Assembly: GCA_023409435.1 (NCBI GenBank)
Contig: JAEYHP010000081.1
Coordinates: 14,792 to 78,791, forward strand
Direction of reading: 5' to 3'
Origin: Bacillota bacterium
GTDB taxonomy: Bacteria > Bacillota > Clostridia > Christensenellales > CAG-138
Length of the DNA stretch: 64,000 bases
Part shown: piece after piece, positions 57,335 through 64,000 of the stretch
How the letters are laid out: every line of letters starts with the position of its first letter
Position numbering within the stretch: position 1 is the stretch's first letter
The notes under the pieces: generated by a model
Told to the model about the DNA's origin: nothing
Database searches by the model: none
Seen by the model: the letters and a program-made list of their open reading frames with translations, nothing else
Made by a program: the position numbers and the translations under genes

Positions 57335-58375
57335 TTAGAGCGTGCGGGGCCCTTCGCGCAGTTCGTCCGGGTCGGGGTCGGGCACGGAGTCCGGGTCGAT
57401 CACAGAGATTTCCGGCCCGTCCACGCGCGCCGCGGTATCCACATACAGCGCGGTCTGGAGGGCCGCGGAATAAGGGGATACAAGGGCGCCGACAAATGCG
57501 GCAAGCACGGCAAAGAGCGTGAACATTGCCTCAATATTCTGCCACAAAAGCAGCGCGGGCAAACACAAAATGGCGGAAATCACGCCGGTTACAAGCGAGA
57601 ACAGCAGCGTTGCGCCTACGACGCGCCAAAAGCGCTTGACGGTCAGCTTGAACGCGCGGCCTACGGCAGAAAAGGCAAACTTTTTTTCATGCGCCGCGAC
57701 GGGGTAGATGAGCATCAGGAACGCGCTTAATATGACGGCAAGCAAGACAATGAGCGCAACAACAATGCCCAGCGTAATCCAGAAGGCCGGAGGTATGGTT
57801 CCGCGTGCAAAGCTGGTCAAAGAGGAAAAGACCGAGAGCATCATGCCGAAGAAACCGAGAAAAATATACACAATGAAAACGACTATGCCGATTCCCAACT
57901 CCAGCACAAACTGCGAAAGGAACGTGGTGTAAAAGCGCCTGAGGCCGATGGGCAACGCATAGCGGAAGAGCTGGCGCAGCGTGCCTGCGCGCCCTTCCAT
58001 GCGCTCCTCCATTTCCAGGAATATCGCGCCCTGGTACATGGGCGTGAGCAGGAAACGGATTACAAGCGAAAGAATCCAGGTCAACAGCGTGGCGCTCAGC
58101 ATTCCGCTAATGTTCGCCAGTCCGGCATCCGCGGGAACGCTGCTTAACCTGCCGAATTGGGCGAAATCGTTTTGCATGTCCGACCAAACCCCCATACGGC
58201 CCATCGCGGCATACTGCGGGAGCGTGATCAGCAGCGTGGGCAGGCTGACCAATAAAAGGGAGATGAGGAGCATCTGCCAAAAGCCGCGCTTGTAGAGCTG
58301 CCAGGCGATGCCAAATATCCCGCGCATGCGCAGCGGTGCGCGGGTGAGAGGCGGATAGGGAGTCATAGGTTCCAT
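57335..58375 (-). CDS. Tandem membrane paralog 3 (last in transcription order)
   Basis: The 346-residue protein has about six membrane spans and a conserved frame: start MEPMTPYPPLTRAPLRMRGI, end DPDSVPDPDPDELREGPRTL. It is very similar to the two upstream genes, so the three arose by tandem duplication. The layout recalls membrane domains of the GPDPase_memb/YIP1 kind, a tentative match. Function is unknown. The start at 58375 is chosen for GGAGGTG 7 bases upstream; 15 bases separate it from the stop of the paralog before it. Confidence 0.8.
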   Translation of the reverse strand: MEPMTPYPPLTRAPLRMRGIFGIAWQLYKRGFWQMLLISLLLVSLPTLLITLPQYAAMGRMGVWSDMQNDFAQFGRLSSVPADAGLANISGMLSATLLTWILSLVIRFLLTPMYQGAIFLEMEERMEGRAGTLRQLFRYALPIGLRRFYTTFLSQFVLELGIGIVVFIVYIFLGFFGMMLSVFSSLTSFARGTIPPAFWITLGIVVALIVLLAVILSAFLMLIYPVAAHEKKFAFSAVGRAFKLTVKRFWRVVGATLLFSLVTGVISAILCLPALLLWQNIEAMFTLFAVLAAFVGALVSPYSAALQTALYVDTAARVDGPEISVIDPDSVPDPDPDELREGPRTL

Positions 58376-58390
58376 AGTTTGCACCTCCAT

Positions 58391-59422
58391 TTAAAGCGTG
58401 CGGGGCCCTTCGCGCAGTTCATCCGGGTCGGGGTCGGGCACAGAGTCTGGGTCGATTACGGAGATATCCGGCCCATCCACGCGTGCCGCGATATCCACAT
58501 ACAGCGCGGTGTTGAACGCGGCGCCATACGGGGCAACAAGGGCGCTCACAAAAGCGAGCAGCACGGCGAAGAGCGCGAACATCGCCTCAATATTCTGCCA
58601 CAAAAGCAATGCGGGCAAGCACAAAATCCATGAAATCAGGCTCACCGCAAGAGAAAAGAGCAGCGTTGCGCCCAATATGCGCCAGAAGCGCTTGGCGGCC
58701 AGCTTGAACGCGCGGCCCAGGGCGGCAAACGCGAACTTCTTTTCATGCGCCGCAACGGGGTAGATGAGCGCCATGAACACGGCCGCGCACATGGCAATTA
58801 CAAAAATCAGCACAAGTATAACGCCCAGCGTGATAAAGAAGGACGCGGGCAGGGCGCCGTTTTCAAAATCGCGCAAAGACATGACGGCGGAAAGCGCCAA
58901 ACCGGCAACGCCGAATGAGTATATGATGGAGATCACCGTGCTGACCCCAATATTAACCAATAGCTGGCAAAGAAACGTGGTATAAAAGCGCTTGAGCCCA
59001 ATGGGCAGCGCGTAGCGGAAGAGTTGCCCCAATGTGCCTGCCCGCCCCTCCATGCGCTCTTCCATTTCCAAATAGGCTGCACCCTGGTACATGGGCATGA
59101 ACAGGAATCCAACCAGAAGGGATACAAGAAACATCAGCAGCAGGGACCCCAGCATTGCGCTCACTTGCTGAAGACCGGCTTCCTGAGAAATGCTGCTTAA
59201 CTGGCCGAACTGGGCAAAGTTACTTTGAATTTCCGGCAAAATGGAGTTCAGCATAGAGAAATACGGAAGCATCATCAATAGTATCGGCAGGGCAATCAAC
59301 AAGAGGGACACTAAAAACATCGCAAAAAAGCCGCGCTTGTAAAGCTGCCAGGCGATGCCGAATATTCCGCGCATGCGCAGCGGCGCGCGGGTCAGCGGCG
59401 GATAGGGAGTCATAGGTTCCAT
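58391..59422 (-). CDS. Tandem membrane paralog 2
   Basis: The 343-residue protein matches its neighbours in both ends and spans: MEPMTPYPPLTRAPLRMRGI at the start, ALLIYPV-like motif MALIYPVAAHEKKFAFAALG near residue 215 and DPDSVPDPDPDELREGPRTL at the end. The first 30 codons are almost the same in all three genes, so the copies are young or kept alike by gene conversion. GGAGGTATAAG precedes the ATG. The inner regions differ more. Function is unknown. Confidence 0.8.
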   Translation of the reverse strand: MEPMTPYPPLTRAPLRMRGIFGIAWQLYKRGFFAMFLVSLLLIALPILLMMLPYFSMLNSILPEIQSNFAQFGQLSSISQEAGLQQVSAMLGSLLLMFLVSLLVGFLFMPMYQGAAYLEMEERMEGRAGTLGQLFRYALPIGLKRFYTTFLCQLLVNIGVSTVISIIYSFGVAGLALSAVMSLRDFENGALPASFFITLGVILVLIFVIAMCAAVFMALIYPVAAHEKKFAFAALGRAFKLAAKRFWRILGATLLFSLAVSLISWILCLPALLLWQNIEAMFALFAVLLAFVSALVAPYGAAFNTALYVDIAARVDGPDISVIDPDSVPDPDPDELREGPRTL

Positions 59423-59437
59423 AGCTTATACCTCCAC

Positions 59438-60469
59438 TTAAAGCGTCCGCGGCCCGTCGCGCAGTTCGTCCGGGTCGGGGCTGGGGACAGAATCGGGATC
59501 GATGATGGAACTTTCCAGCCCGTCCATGCGCGCTGCGATATCCACATACAGCGCCGTATGGAACGCGGCTGAATAGGGGGAGACAATTGCCACCGCGAAA
59601 GCGATCAGCACGGCAAGGAGCGCGAACATCGCCTCGGTATTCGGCCACAAAAGCAACGCGAACGAACAAATAATGCACGAAGACAGGAACGCTACAAGCA
59701 TCTGAAGCAGCGTTGCGCCGAATATACGCCAGAAGTGCTTGATGGTCAGTTTGAATGAGCGGCCTACAGCAGAAAACGCGAACTTTTTTTCATGCGCTGC
59801 GATCGGATAAATGAGTGCTATGAATGTGCTTGCGCACAGGCCAACCAGCAATTCCAGGAACGTAGTAATGCCGAGCGAGGTGGCGCTAAACGTAGGCATG
59901 GCGGCGTTTGGTGAGTCGGCCAGGGAGGGCAAAATGGAGAATATCGTACCAATAGCACCCAACGAACCAATAAAGGATGTTACCATGTTGATTCCTATCT
60001 GCAACACAAGAAGCGCAAGAAATGTGGTGTAGAAACGCTTAAGGCCTATGGGAAGGGCGTAACGGAAAAGCTGCCCCAATGTGCCTGCGCGTCCTTCCAT
60101 GCGTTCTTCCATTTCCAGATATAATGTACCCATGTACATGGGCCCGAACAGGAATGCATTCAAAAGGAGTACGGCACACATCAGCAGCAGGGACCAGAGT
60201 ATTGCGCTTACTTGCTGGAGGCCAAATTCCGGGGAGACGCTGCTTAGCTGGCCGAACGGGGCAAAATCGCTTTGAATATCGGGCAAGACAAGGTTCAGCA
60301 TGGAGAAATACGGAAGCATCATCAGCAGTATGGGCAGGCCGATCAATAAGAGAGACACTAAAAACGTCTGGAAGAAGCCGCGCTTGTAAAGCTGCCAGGC
60401 GATGCCGAAGATGCCGCGCATGCGAAGCGGCGCACGAGAAAGAGGCGGATAAGGCGTCATGGAATCCAT
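59438..60469 (-). CDS. Tandem membrane paralog 1 (first in transcription order)
   Basis: The 343-residue protein starts MDSMTPYPPLSRAPLRMRGI and ends DPDSVPSPDPDELRDGPRTL, slightly more divergent than the other two. It has about six spans and the shared FIALIYPIAAHEKKFAFSAV segment. GAGAGGTATCG precedes the ATG. The three genes lie 15 bases apart and likely form one unit; the DUF815 ATPase gene is upstream in the same direction, so it may belong to the unit as well. Function is unknown. Confidence 0.8.
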   Translation of the reverse strand: MDSMTPYPPLSRAPLRMRGIFGIAWQLYKRGFFQTFLVSLLLIGLPILLMMLPYFSMLNLVLPDIQSDFAPFGQLSSVSPEFGLQQVSAILWSLLLMCAVLLLNAFLFGPMYMGTLYLEMEERMEGRAGTLGQLFRYALPIGLKRFYTTFLALLVLQIGINMVTSFIGSLGAIGTIFSILPSLADSPNAAMPTFSATSLGITTFLELLVGLCASTFIALIYPIAAHEKKFAFSAVGRSFKLTIKHFWRIFGATLLQMLVAFLSSCIICSFALLLWPNTEAMFALLAVLIAFAVAIVSPYSAAFHTALYVDIAARMDGLESSIIDPDSVPSPDPDELRDGPRTL

Positions 60470-60542
60470 AGCGATACCTCTCTTCTACTTAAAAATAATA
60501 CCGTACCTAAAATGGTATGCGGGAAGCGCGCGGTCTATGGCG

Positions 60543-61925
60543 CTACTTTCCCAGCAGTTCCTGCGCGATTGCTGCTGCGGAGCGGAAGGAAAGCGGGGAG
60601 CCGCCGTTCACCCCCGCAGCGGCGGCGTAATCGATGCATGCGTTCTGTATGTTGTCCACATCCACGTCCTTGCCCTCGCGTAAAAGCGTAAACTGGACAA
60701 GCTCGATAAATTCCTTCAATTGCGGGGGCGGCAGGTTGATGCGCAGCGGGAAGAACACGTCTTCCGCCTTTCTGGCGGCGGCGCACACCAGCAAATTGGA
60801 TTCCGACAAAAACGTCAGGGAAAGCGCCGCGCGAAGCTTGGGCCACGCGGCGTCCTGCGAATCGAATTCGTCTAAAAACAGCAGAAACTTCAACGGCTGT
60901 TTGAGTAGCTGCGGCAGTACGCGCGCCAATCCCGATAAATGCCCCGGCGGGCAGTACACCAGCCGAAGCTCGGGCAGCTCCCGCGCAAGCCCAAGAATCT
61001 GCGTGGTCTTGCCAGCGCCGGCGCCGCCCGTCAATAAAAAGTTCTGCGCGTTTTCCCCGCGCATAAAACGGATGGCGTTGTGCATGGCCTGCTCGCGCTG
61101 GGCCTGGTAGAACGTAAAGGCGTCCTCTTCGGGAAGGGACTGGGCGGATAGGCCTGAAAGCGTTCCGTCCTCCTTCACCAGGAACAGGCGATACCGCGTA
61201 AATATGCCGTACCCGCAGGTCGCGGCGTAATTCCAGAGATCATCCAGCAGCAGTCCGCGGTCCGCCGAGGTATCCAGCCTCACGTAGAGCTCTTCCAAAG
61301 AAGGATCGGCGGCATACGGGTCCTTCTGTTCTTCCGTCTGGTAGCGCCAGCTGATAAAGTCGTTTTCGTCTATGGGCAGCGGGATGGGCTCGGGTACAGC
61401 GGCCGGAACGGCGGCAGGCGCGGCCTGGGGCAGCGGCCTATTTGTCGTGCCCCCCCATACGGCGGAGGAAAGCACGCTGATGTTATCCTTCTGCGGCGTG
61501 CGGCGGGCATTGCGCTGGTCGCGCGCTTTTTCGCCGATCCACCGCTTGGCAATAACGCTGTTTAGAGAAAAGAGTACGTCCATCCGCTTAAGGTCGGCGC
61601 GCATGGCGGTGGAGAGGGGCTCGTCCCATACGCCGCGCGCGGCGGCGGCGGAAAACGGGTTTTCCCGCTCGGTCAGCACCCATATCAAAAAGTCCCGGAA
61701 CAGGTCCCCGCTCACACGGCGGTAGCCGCCGTTCAAAAGCGCGGCGCAAAGCGCGTGATATTCCTTTGCGGCGGCAAGCGGATCGTTCTGCAGCAGATGC
61801 GAGAGCATTGAAGCGAGGCACGCAAACGGCGGCTCCTCCAATGAATCCCGGAGCACCGTAAAACGGTTGAGCGCGCTGAACAGAGTCAGGCATCCTTCCT
61901 GGCAGGGCATATCCTTGAGCGACAT
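60543..61925 (-). CDS. DUF815 AAA-type ATPase
   Basis: The 460-residue protein has an N-terminal helical region and a C-terminal ATPase with Walker A LLTGGAGAGKTTQIL near residue 300 and Walker B KFLLFLDEFDSQDA near 350. The order RREQAMHNAIRFMRG before Walker A and SLTFLSESNLLVCAAARK after Walker B fits DUF815. A proline/alanine-rich linker (about residues 155-180) splits the two parts. The function is unknown. The start at 61925 follows AAAGGGGG; a longer frame has no ribosome site. Confidence 0.85.
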   Translation of the reverse strand: MSLKDMPCQEGCLTLFSALNRFTVLRDSLEEPPFACLASMLSHLLQNDPLAAAKEYHALCAALLNGGYRRVSGDLFRDFLIWVLTERENPFSAAAARGVWDEPLSTAMRADLKRMDVLFSLNSVIAKRWIGEKARDQRNARRTPQKDNISVLSSAVWGGTTNRPLPQAAPAAVPAAVPEPIPLPIDENDFISWRYQTEEQKDPYAADPSLEELYVRLDTSADRGLLLDDLWNYAATCGYGIFTRYRLFLVKEDGTLSGLSAQSLPEEDAFTFYQAQREQAMHNAIRFMRGENAQNFLLTGGAGAGKTTQILGLARELPELRLVYCPPGHLSGLARVLPQLLKQPLKFLLFLDEFDSQDAAWPKLRAALSLTFLSESNLLVCAAARKAEDVFFPLRINLPPPQLKEFIELVQFTLLREGKDVDVDNIQNACIDYAAAAGVNGGSPLSFRSAAAIAQELLGK

Positions 61926-62027
61926 GAAATTGCCCCCTTTAATTCTATGGTTACAGTATAAAGCAATTGCGCAAAAATGGAAACCGACAACGGACTTTTT
62001 TAAAATTTTATATACTACATACTGAAA

Positions 62028-62062
62028 TATACCTTGACAGGCGAGGTATAGCATACTATGAT
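62028..62062 (+). promoter_or_regulatory. PadR-gene promoter with inverted repeat
   Basis: TTGACA (62034-62039) and TATGAT (62057-62062) have a 17-base spacer. TATACCT (62028-62034) and AGGTATA (62044-62050) form an inverted repeat around the -35 box. It is a likely operator for autoregulation by the PadR protein. Confidence 0.75.
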
Positions 62063-62098
62063 ATAACACACAAGCAAAAAAAGGAAGGAGGCGTCAGA

Positions 62099-62419
62099 TT
62101 GTCTATTACGGCGGATCTGATACGCGGCCATACGGATACCATCATACTCGCGCAGCTTCTTAATAAAGACAGCTACGGGTATGAGATCAATAAGGCCATA
62201 CAGGAAAGAACGGGTGGCGCGTACGAGGCCAAGGAGGCTACGCTGTACTCCGCTTTCCGGCGGCTGGAGACGGCCGGGTTCATCTACTCCTACTGGGGGG
62301 ATGAAACCACGGGCGCCAGGCGCAGGTACTACTCCATTACGCCTTCCGGGAGGGCGGCGTACGAAAAGAACAGGGCGGATTGGCAGGAAGCCAAGACGTT
62401 AATCGACAGCTTGCTGTAG
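62099..62419 (+). CDS. PadR-family transcriptional regulator
   Basis: The 106-residue protein is a PadR winged-helix repressor: LIRGHTDTIILAQLLNKDSY, GYEINKAIQERTGG and the EATLYSAFRRLETAGFIYSYW recognition part, then RRRYYSITPSGRAAY. The start is a TTG at 62099, fixed by the strong AAGGAAGGAGG site 7 bases upstream; the long open frame before it has none. It is the first gene of the PadR-DUF1700-like-DUF4097 run common in Bacillota, where such operons respond to envelope stress. Confidence 0.9.
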   Translation: MSITADLIRGHTDTIILAQLLNKDSYGYEINKAIQERTGGAYEAKEATLYSAFRRLETAGFIYSYWGDETTGARRRYYSITPSGRAAYEKNRADWQEAKTLIDSLL

Positions 62420-62430
62420 GGGGAGCAAAC

Positions 62431-63102
62431 ATGAACGAAAAATTACGCGTAACGGTGGAGCGGCTCTTTGCGGATGCGCCAAAGACCCGCCGGGCCATGG
62501 AACTCAAGGAAGAACTCCTGGGCAACCTCAACGAAAAGTACAACGATTTAATCGCGCAGGGCATTTCGGAAGAGGAAGCGCTCAAAAATGTCGTCAACGG
62601 CATCGGGGATGTCGATGAATTGATCAGAGGATTAAAGGAGACGGATGTAATGGATCACACGGAAGTACAACGCCAAAGAAAAAAGACGGCGACAATCGTA
62701 ACAAGCGCCCTGGCGCTCATTATGCTGGGCGTGCTGGTGCTGATACTGGGCGTGGCGGCGCTGCATTTAAACCCCGTGGTCATGACGGTGATCATGATCG
62801 CCATGATCGTGACGGCCAGCTGCATGCTGGTATATCACTTTCTGTCCCGCCCCAAATATGTAAGGGCGGACGATACGCTGGTGGAAGAATTCAAGCAGTG
62901 GAAGTCAAATAACGCCCGCAGCGAGCGGCTGAGGAAGTCCATCTCCTCCATCCTATGGATGGTCACGGTGATTATCTACTTCCTCATAGGGTTCCTCCTG
63001 CCCGGAACATGGGCGTTCTCCTGGATCATATTCCTCATCGCCGCAGCGGCGGACCGCATCATCAAGCTGGCGTTTGAGCTTCGGGAGGAGCGTCATGAAT
63101 AA
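62431..63102 (+). CDS. DUF1700-like membrane protein with N-terminal HAAS-type domain
   Basis: The 223-residue protein has an N-terminal helical domain, VERLFADAPKTRRAMELKEE followed by LLGNLNEKYNDLIAQGISEE, typical of the HAAS/permease-prefix region. Four membrane spans follow in two pairs (about residues 88-132 and 173-215). It lies 11 bases past the PadR stop and overlaps the DUF4097 gene by 8 bases, so the three are one operon. The function is unknown. Confidence 0.85.
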   Translation: MNEKLRVTVERLFADAPKTRRAMELKEELLGNLNEKYNDLIAQGISEEEALKNVVNGIGDVDELIRGLKETDVMDHTEVQRQRKKTATIVTSALALIMLGVLVLILGVAALHLNPVVMTVIMIAMIVTASCMLVYHFLSRPKYVRADDTLVEEFKQWKSNNARSERLRKSISSILWMVTVIIYFLIGFLLPGTWAFSWIIFLIAAAADRIIKLAFELREERHE

Positions 63103-64000
63103 CAAAAACAGCATTCTTACCCAAATTATCGTTTGGGGGGTTATCGGGTTCCTGCTGTTAAGCGCATTTGTCGTGCTGCTCAGCCGCTCGGCGTTCGGCT
63201 TTCCCGGCTTTCCCAGCCTCACGGCGACCTGGGGCGAGCCCCGGACCATACAGGAAGAAAGCTTCCCGTTAGACGCGGTAAGCGAGCTGGAATTCGATTT
63301 TTCCAGCATGGATATCGAGGTATATCTGACCCAGGAGGAAGAAATGCGGGTGAAGCTGCTCGCAAACCGCGATCTGCGGCCCGAAGAACTCTTCGTCTCC
63401 TCCGTGGAAAGCGGGAAGATTTCGGTAAAGAGCAAGGAATACCGCTCCTTCTTCCAGCTGTTTTCCTTTAACGCTTTCAAAAAACTGGAGGTCTACCTGC
63501 CCGAACGGTACAGCGAGAACTTAAACCTCAAAACAAGTTCCGGCAACATCACGTTGCCCGAGGAGCTTGCGCTCAAATCGCTCAGGCTACACCTGAGCTC
63601 CGGTGACCTGCGCGGCGGCGACGTAACTGCGGAAGAATTTAACCTGGGCGTGACGTCCGGCAATATCCGGCTTAGCACCCTGAAGAGCGCGCGCTATGAA
63701 ATGCGAATTACCTCCGGGGATACTTCGGTGGAAGCCGTGGCGGGAACCGGCGCTATCGGAAGCTCTTCTGGCAACATCCGCGTGGGCAGCGTTTCGGGCG
63801 GCGAGCAGGATATTTCCACCACGTCGGGGAACATAAGGGTGGATCAGTTTACCGGCTACGGCGAAATCGGGACGCAGTCCGGTACTGTCAGAATCGACTC
63901 CGCGCTGCCCCAGGGCGACATGGATGTGCGCGTCACCTCGGGCACCGTTTCTATTGAGCTTGTGAAGGAGGCTGCCGTCAATATTGATGCTTCCGTCACG
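63095..64000 (+). CDS. DUF4097-family beta-helix protein (3' end outside window)
   Basis: The frame starts at ATG 63095 after GGGAGGAGC and stays open to the window end; 302 residues are visible. A membrane segment at about residues 10-30 anchors it. The rest has eight repeats of about 20 residues, each with an SG(N/D/T) turn, such as KTSSGNITLP, HLSSGDLRGG, VTSGNIRLST, SSSGNIRVGS, TTSGNIRVDQ and VTSGTVSIEL. This is the right-handed beta-helix pattern of DUF4097/adhesin-like proteins. The function is unknown; it overlaps the membrane gene before it. Confidence 0.88.
   Translation, partial: MNNKNSILTQIIVWGVIGFLLLSAFVVLLSRSAFGFPGFPSLTATWGEPRTIQEESFPLDAVSELEFDFSSMDIEVYLTQEEEMRVKLLANRDLRPEELFVSSVESGKISVKSKEYRSFFQLFSFNAFKKLEVYLPERYSENLNLKTSSGNITLPEELALKSLRLHLSSGDLRGGDVTAEEFNLGVTSGNIRLSTLKSARYEMRITSGDTSVEAVAGTGAIGSSSGNIRVGSVSGGEQDISTTSGNIRVDQFTGYGEIGTQSGTVRIDSALPQGDMDVRVTSGTVSIELVKEAAVNIDASVT

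Noticed and set aside
1..64000. CRISPR arrays, rRNA or tRNA genes, insertion sequences
   Set aside because: No regularly spaced repeats, no conserved rRNA or tRNA words and no transposase-like protein were seen by reading; a tRNA or Rfam scan was not possible.

Overview
The window looks like the origin-proximal part of a Bacillota chromosome, most likely an anaerobic member of the Clostridia with moderately high GC. It opens inside dnaA, followed by an 0.8 kb gap with DnaA boxes and dnaN. It also carries parA/parB with three perfect copies of the Bacillus-type parS site, the spore-maturation pair spmA/spmB, an AbrB-type regulator, a T-box in front of proS, and many genes with Shine-Dalgarno sites of the GGAGG type. 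The usual Bacillota order dnaA-dnaN-recF-gyrB-gyrA is broken: dnaN runs into a convergent abrB. The exact genus cannot be read from the sequence alone.

Layout. 1-6.2 kb: dnaA end, origin region, dnaN, abrB, spmAB, comB, a LUD-domain gene. 6.2-15.7 kb: small enzymes, two look-alike regulator/small-protein modules, and the divergent tyrS and proS genes. tyrS is preceded by a short reading frame rich in tyrosine codons and an intrinsic terminator; proS has a T-box. A putative secreted protein and a lipoprotein follow. 15.8-23.6 kb: DUF1848 protein, rmuC, acetyltransferases, guaA, a TPR protein. 23.6-29.7 kb: putP, parA, parB, a DUF3796/XRE/M23 peptidase run, queH. 29.7-38.5 kb: a two-subunit ABC exporter-type transporter with an AraC regulator and a newly noted 49-residue membrane protein, then DUF2325-DUF3793-flavodoxin and DUF1858-DUF438-cupin genes. 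The first two transcription units share an 18-bp palindrome and look like one metal- or redox-responsive regulon.

38.6-50.2 kb: metallo-hydrolase, an unplaced protein that may carry an anticodon-binding-like region, lipoate ligase, a lipoprotein MecA-like penicillin-binding protein, LOG and universal-stress proteins, a two-component system, and a radical SAM enzyme preceded by a 29-residue hydrophobic peptide. 50.2-54.1 kb: glnA with an ANTAR regulator, DUF5711 and CvpA proteins, all leftward. A 0.4 kb gap upstream of glnA holds a second cluster of DnaA boxes, denser in exact matches than the dnaA-dnaN gap. 54.4-64 kb: DUF695/RraB-like protein, pepF, three tandem membrane paralogs, a DUF815 ATPase, then PadR, a membrane protein and a DUF4097 protein cut by the window end.

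No rRNA, tRNA, CRISPR array, insertion sequence or prophage was recognised. Accessory features are short: dispersed intergenic repeats and two broken copies of the DUF1848 gene start. All family assignments are from reading the proteins, without database searches.
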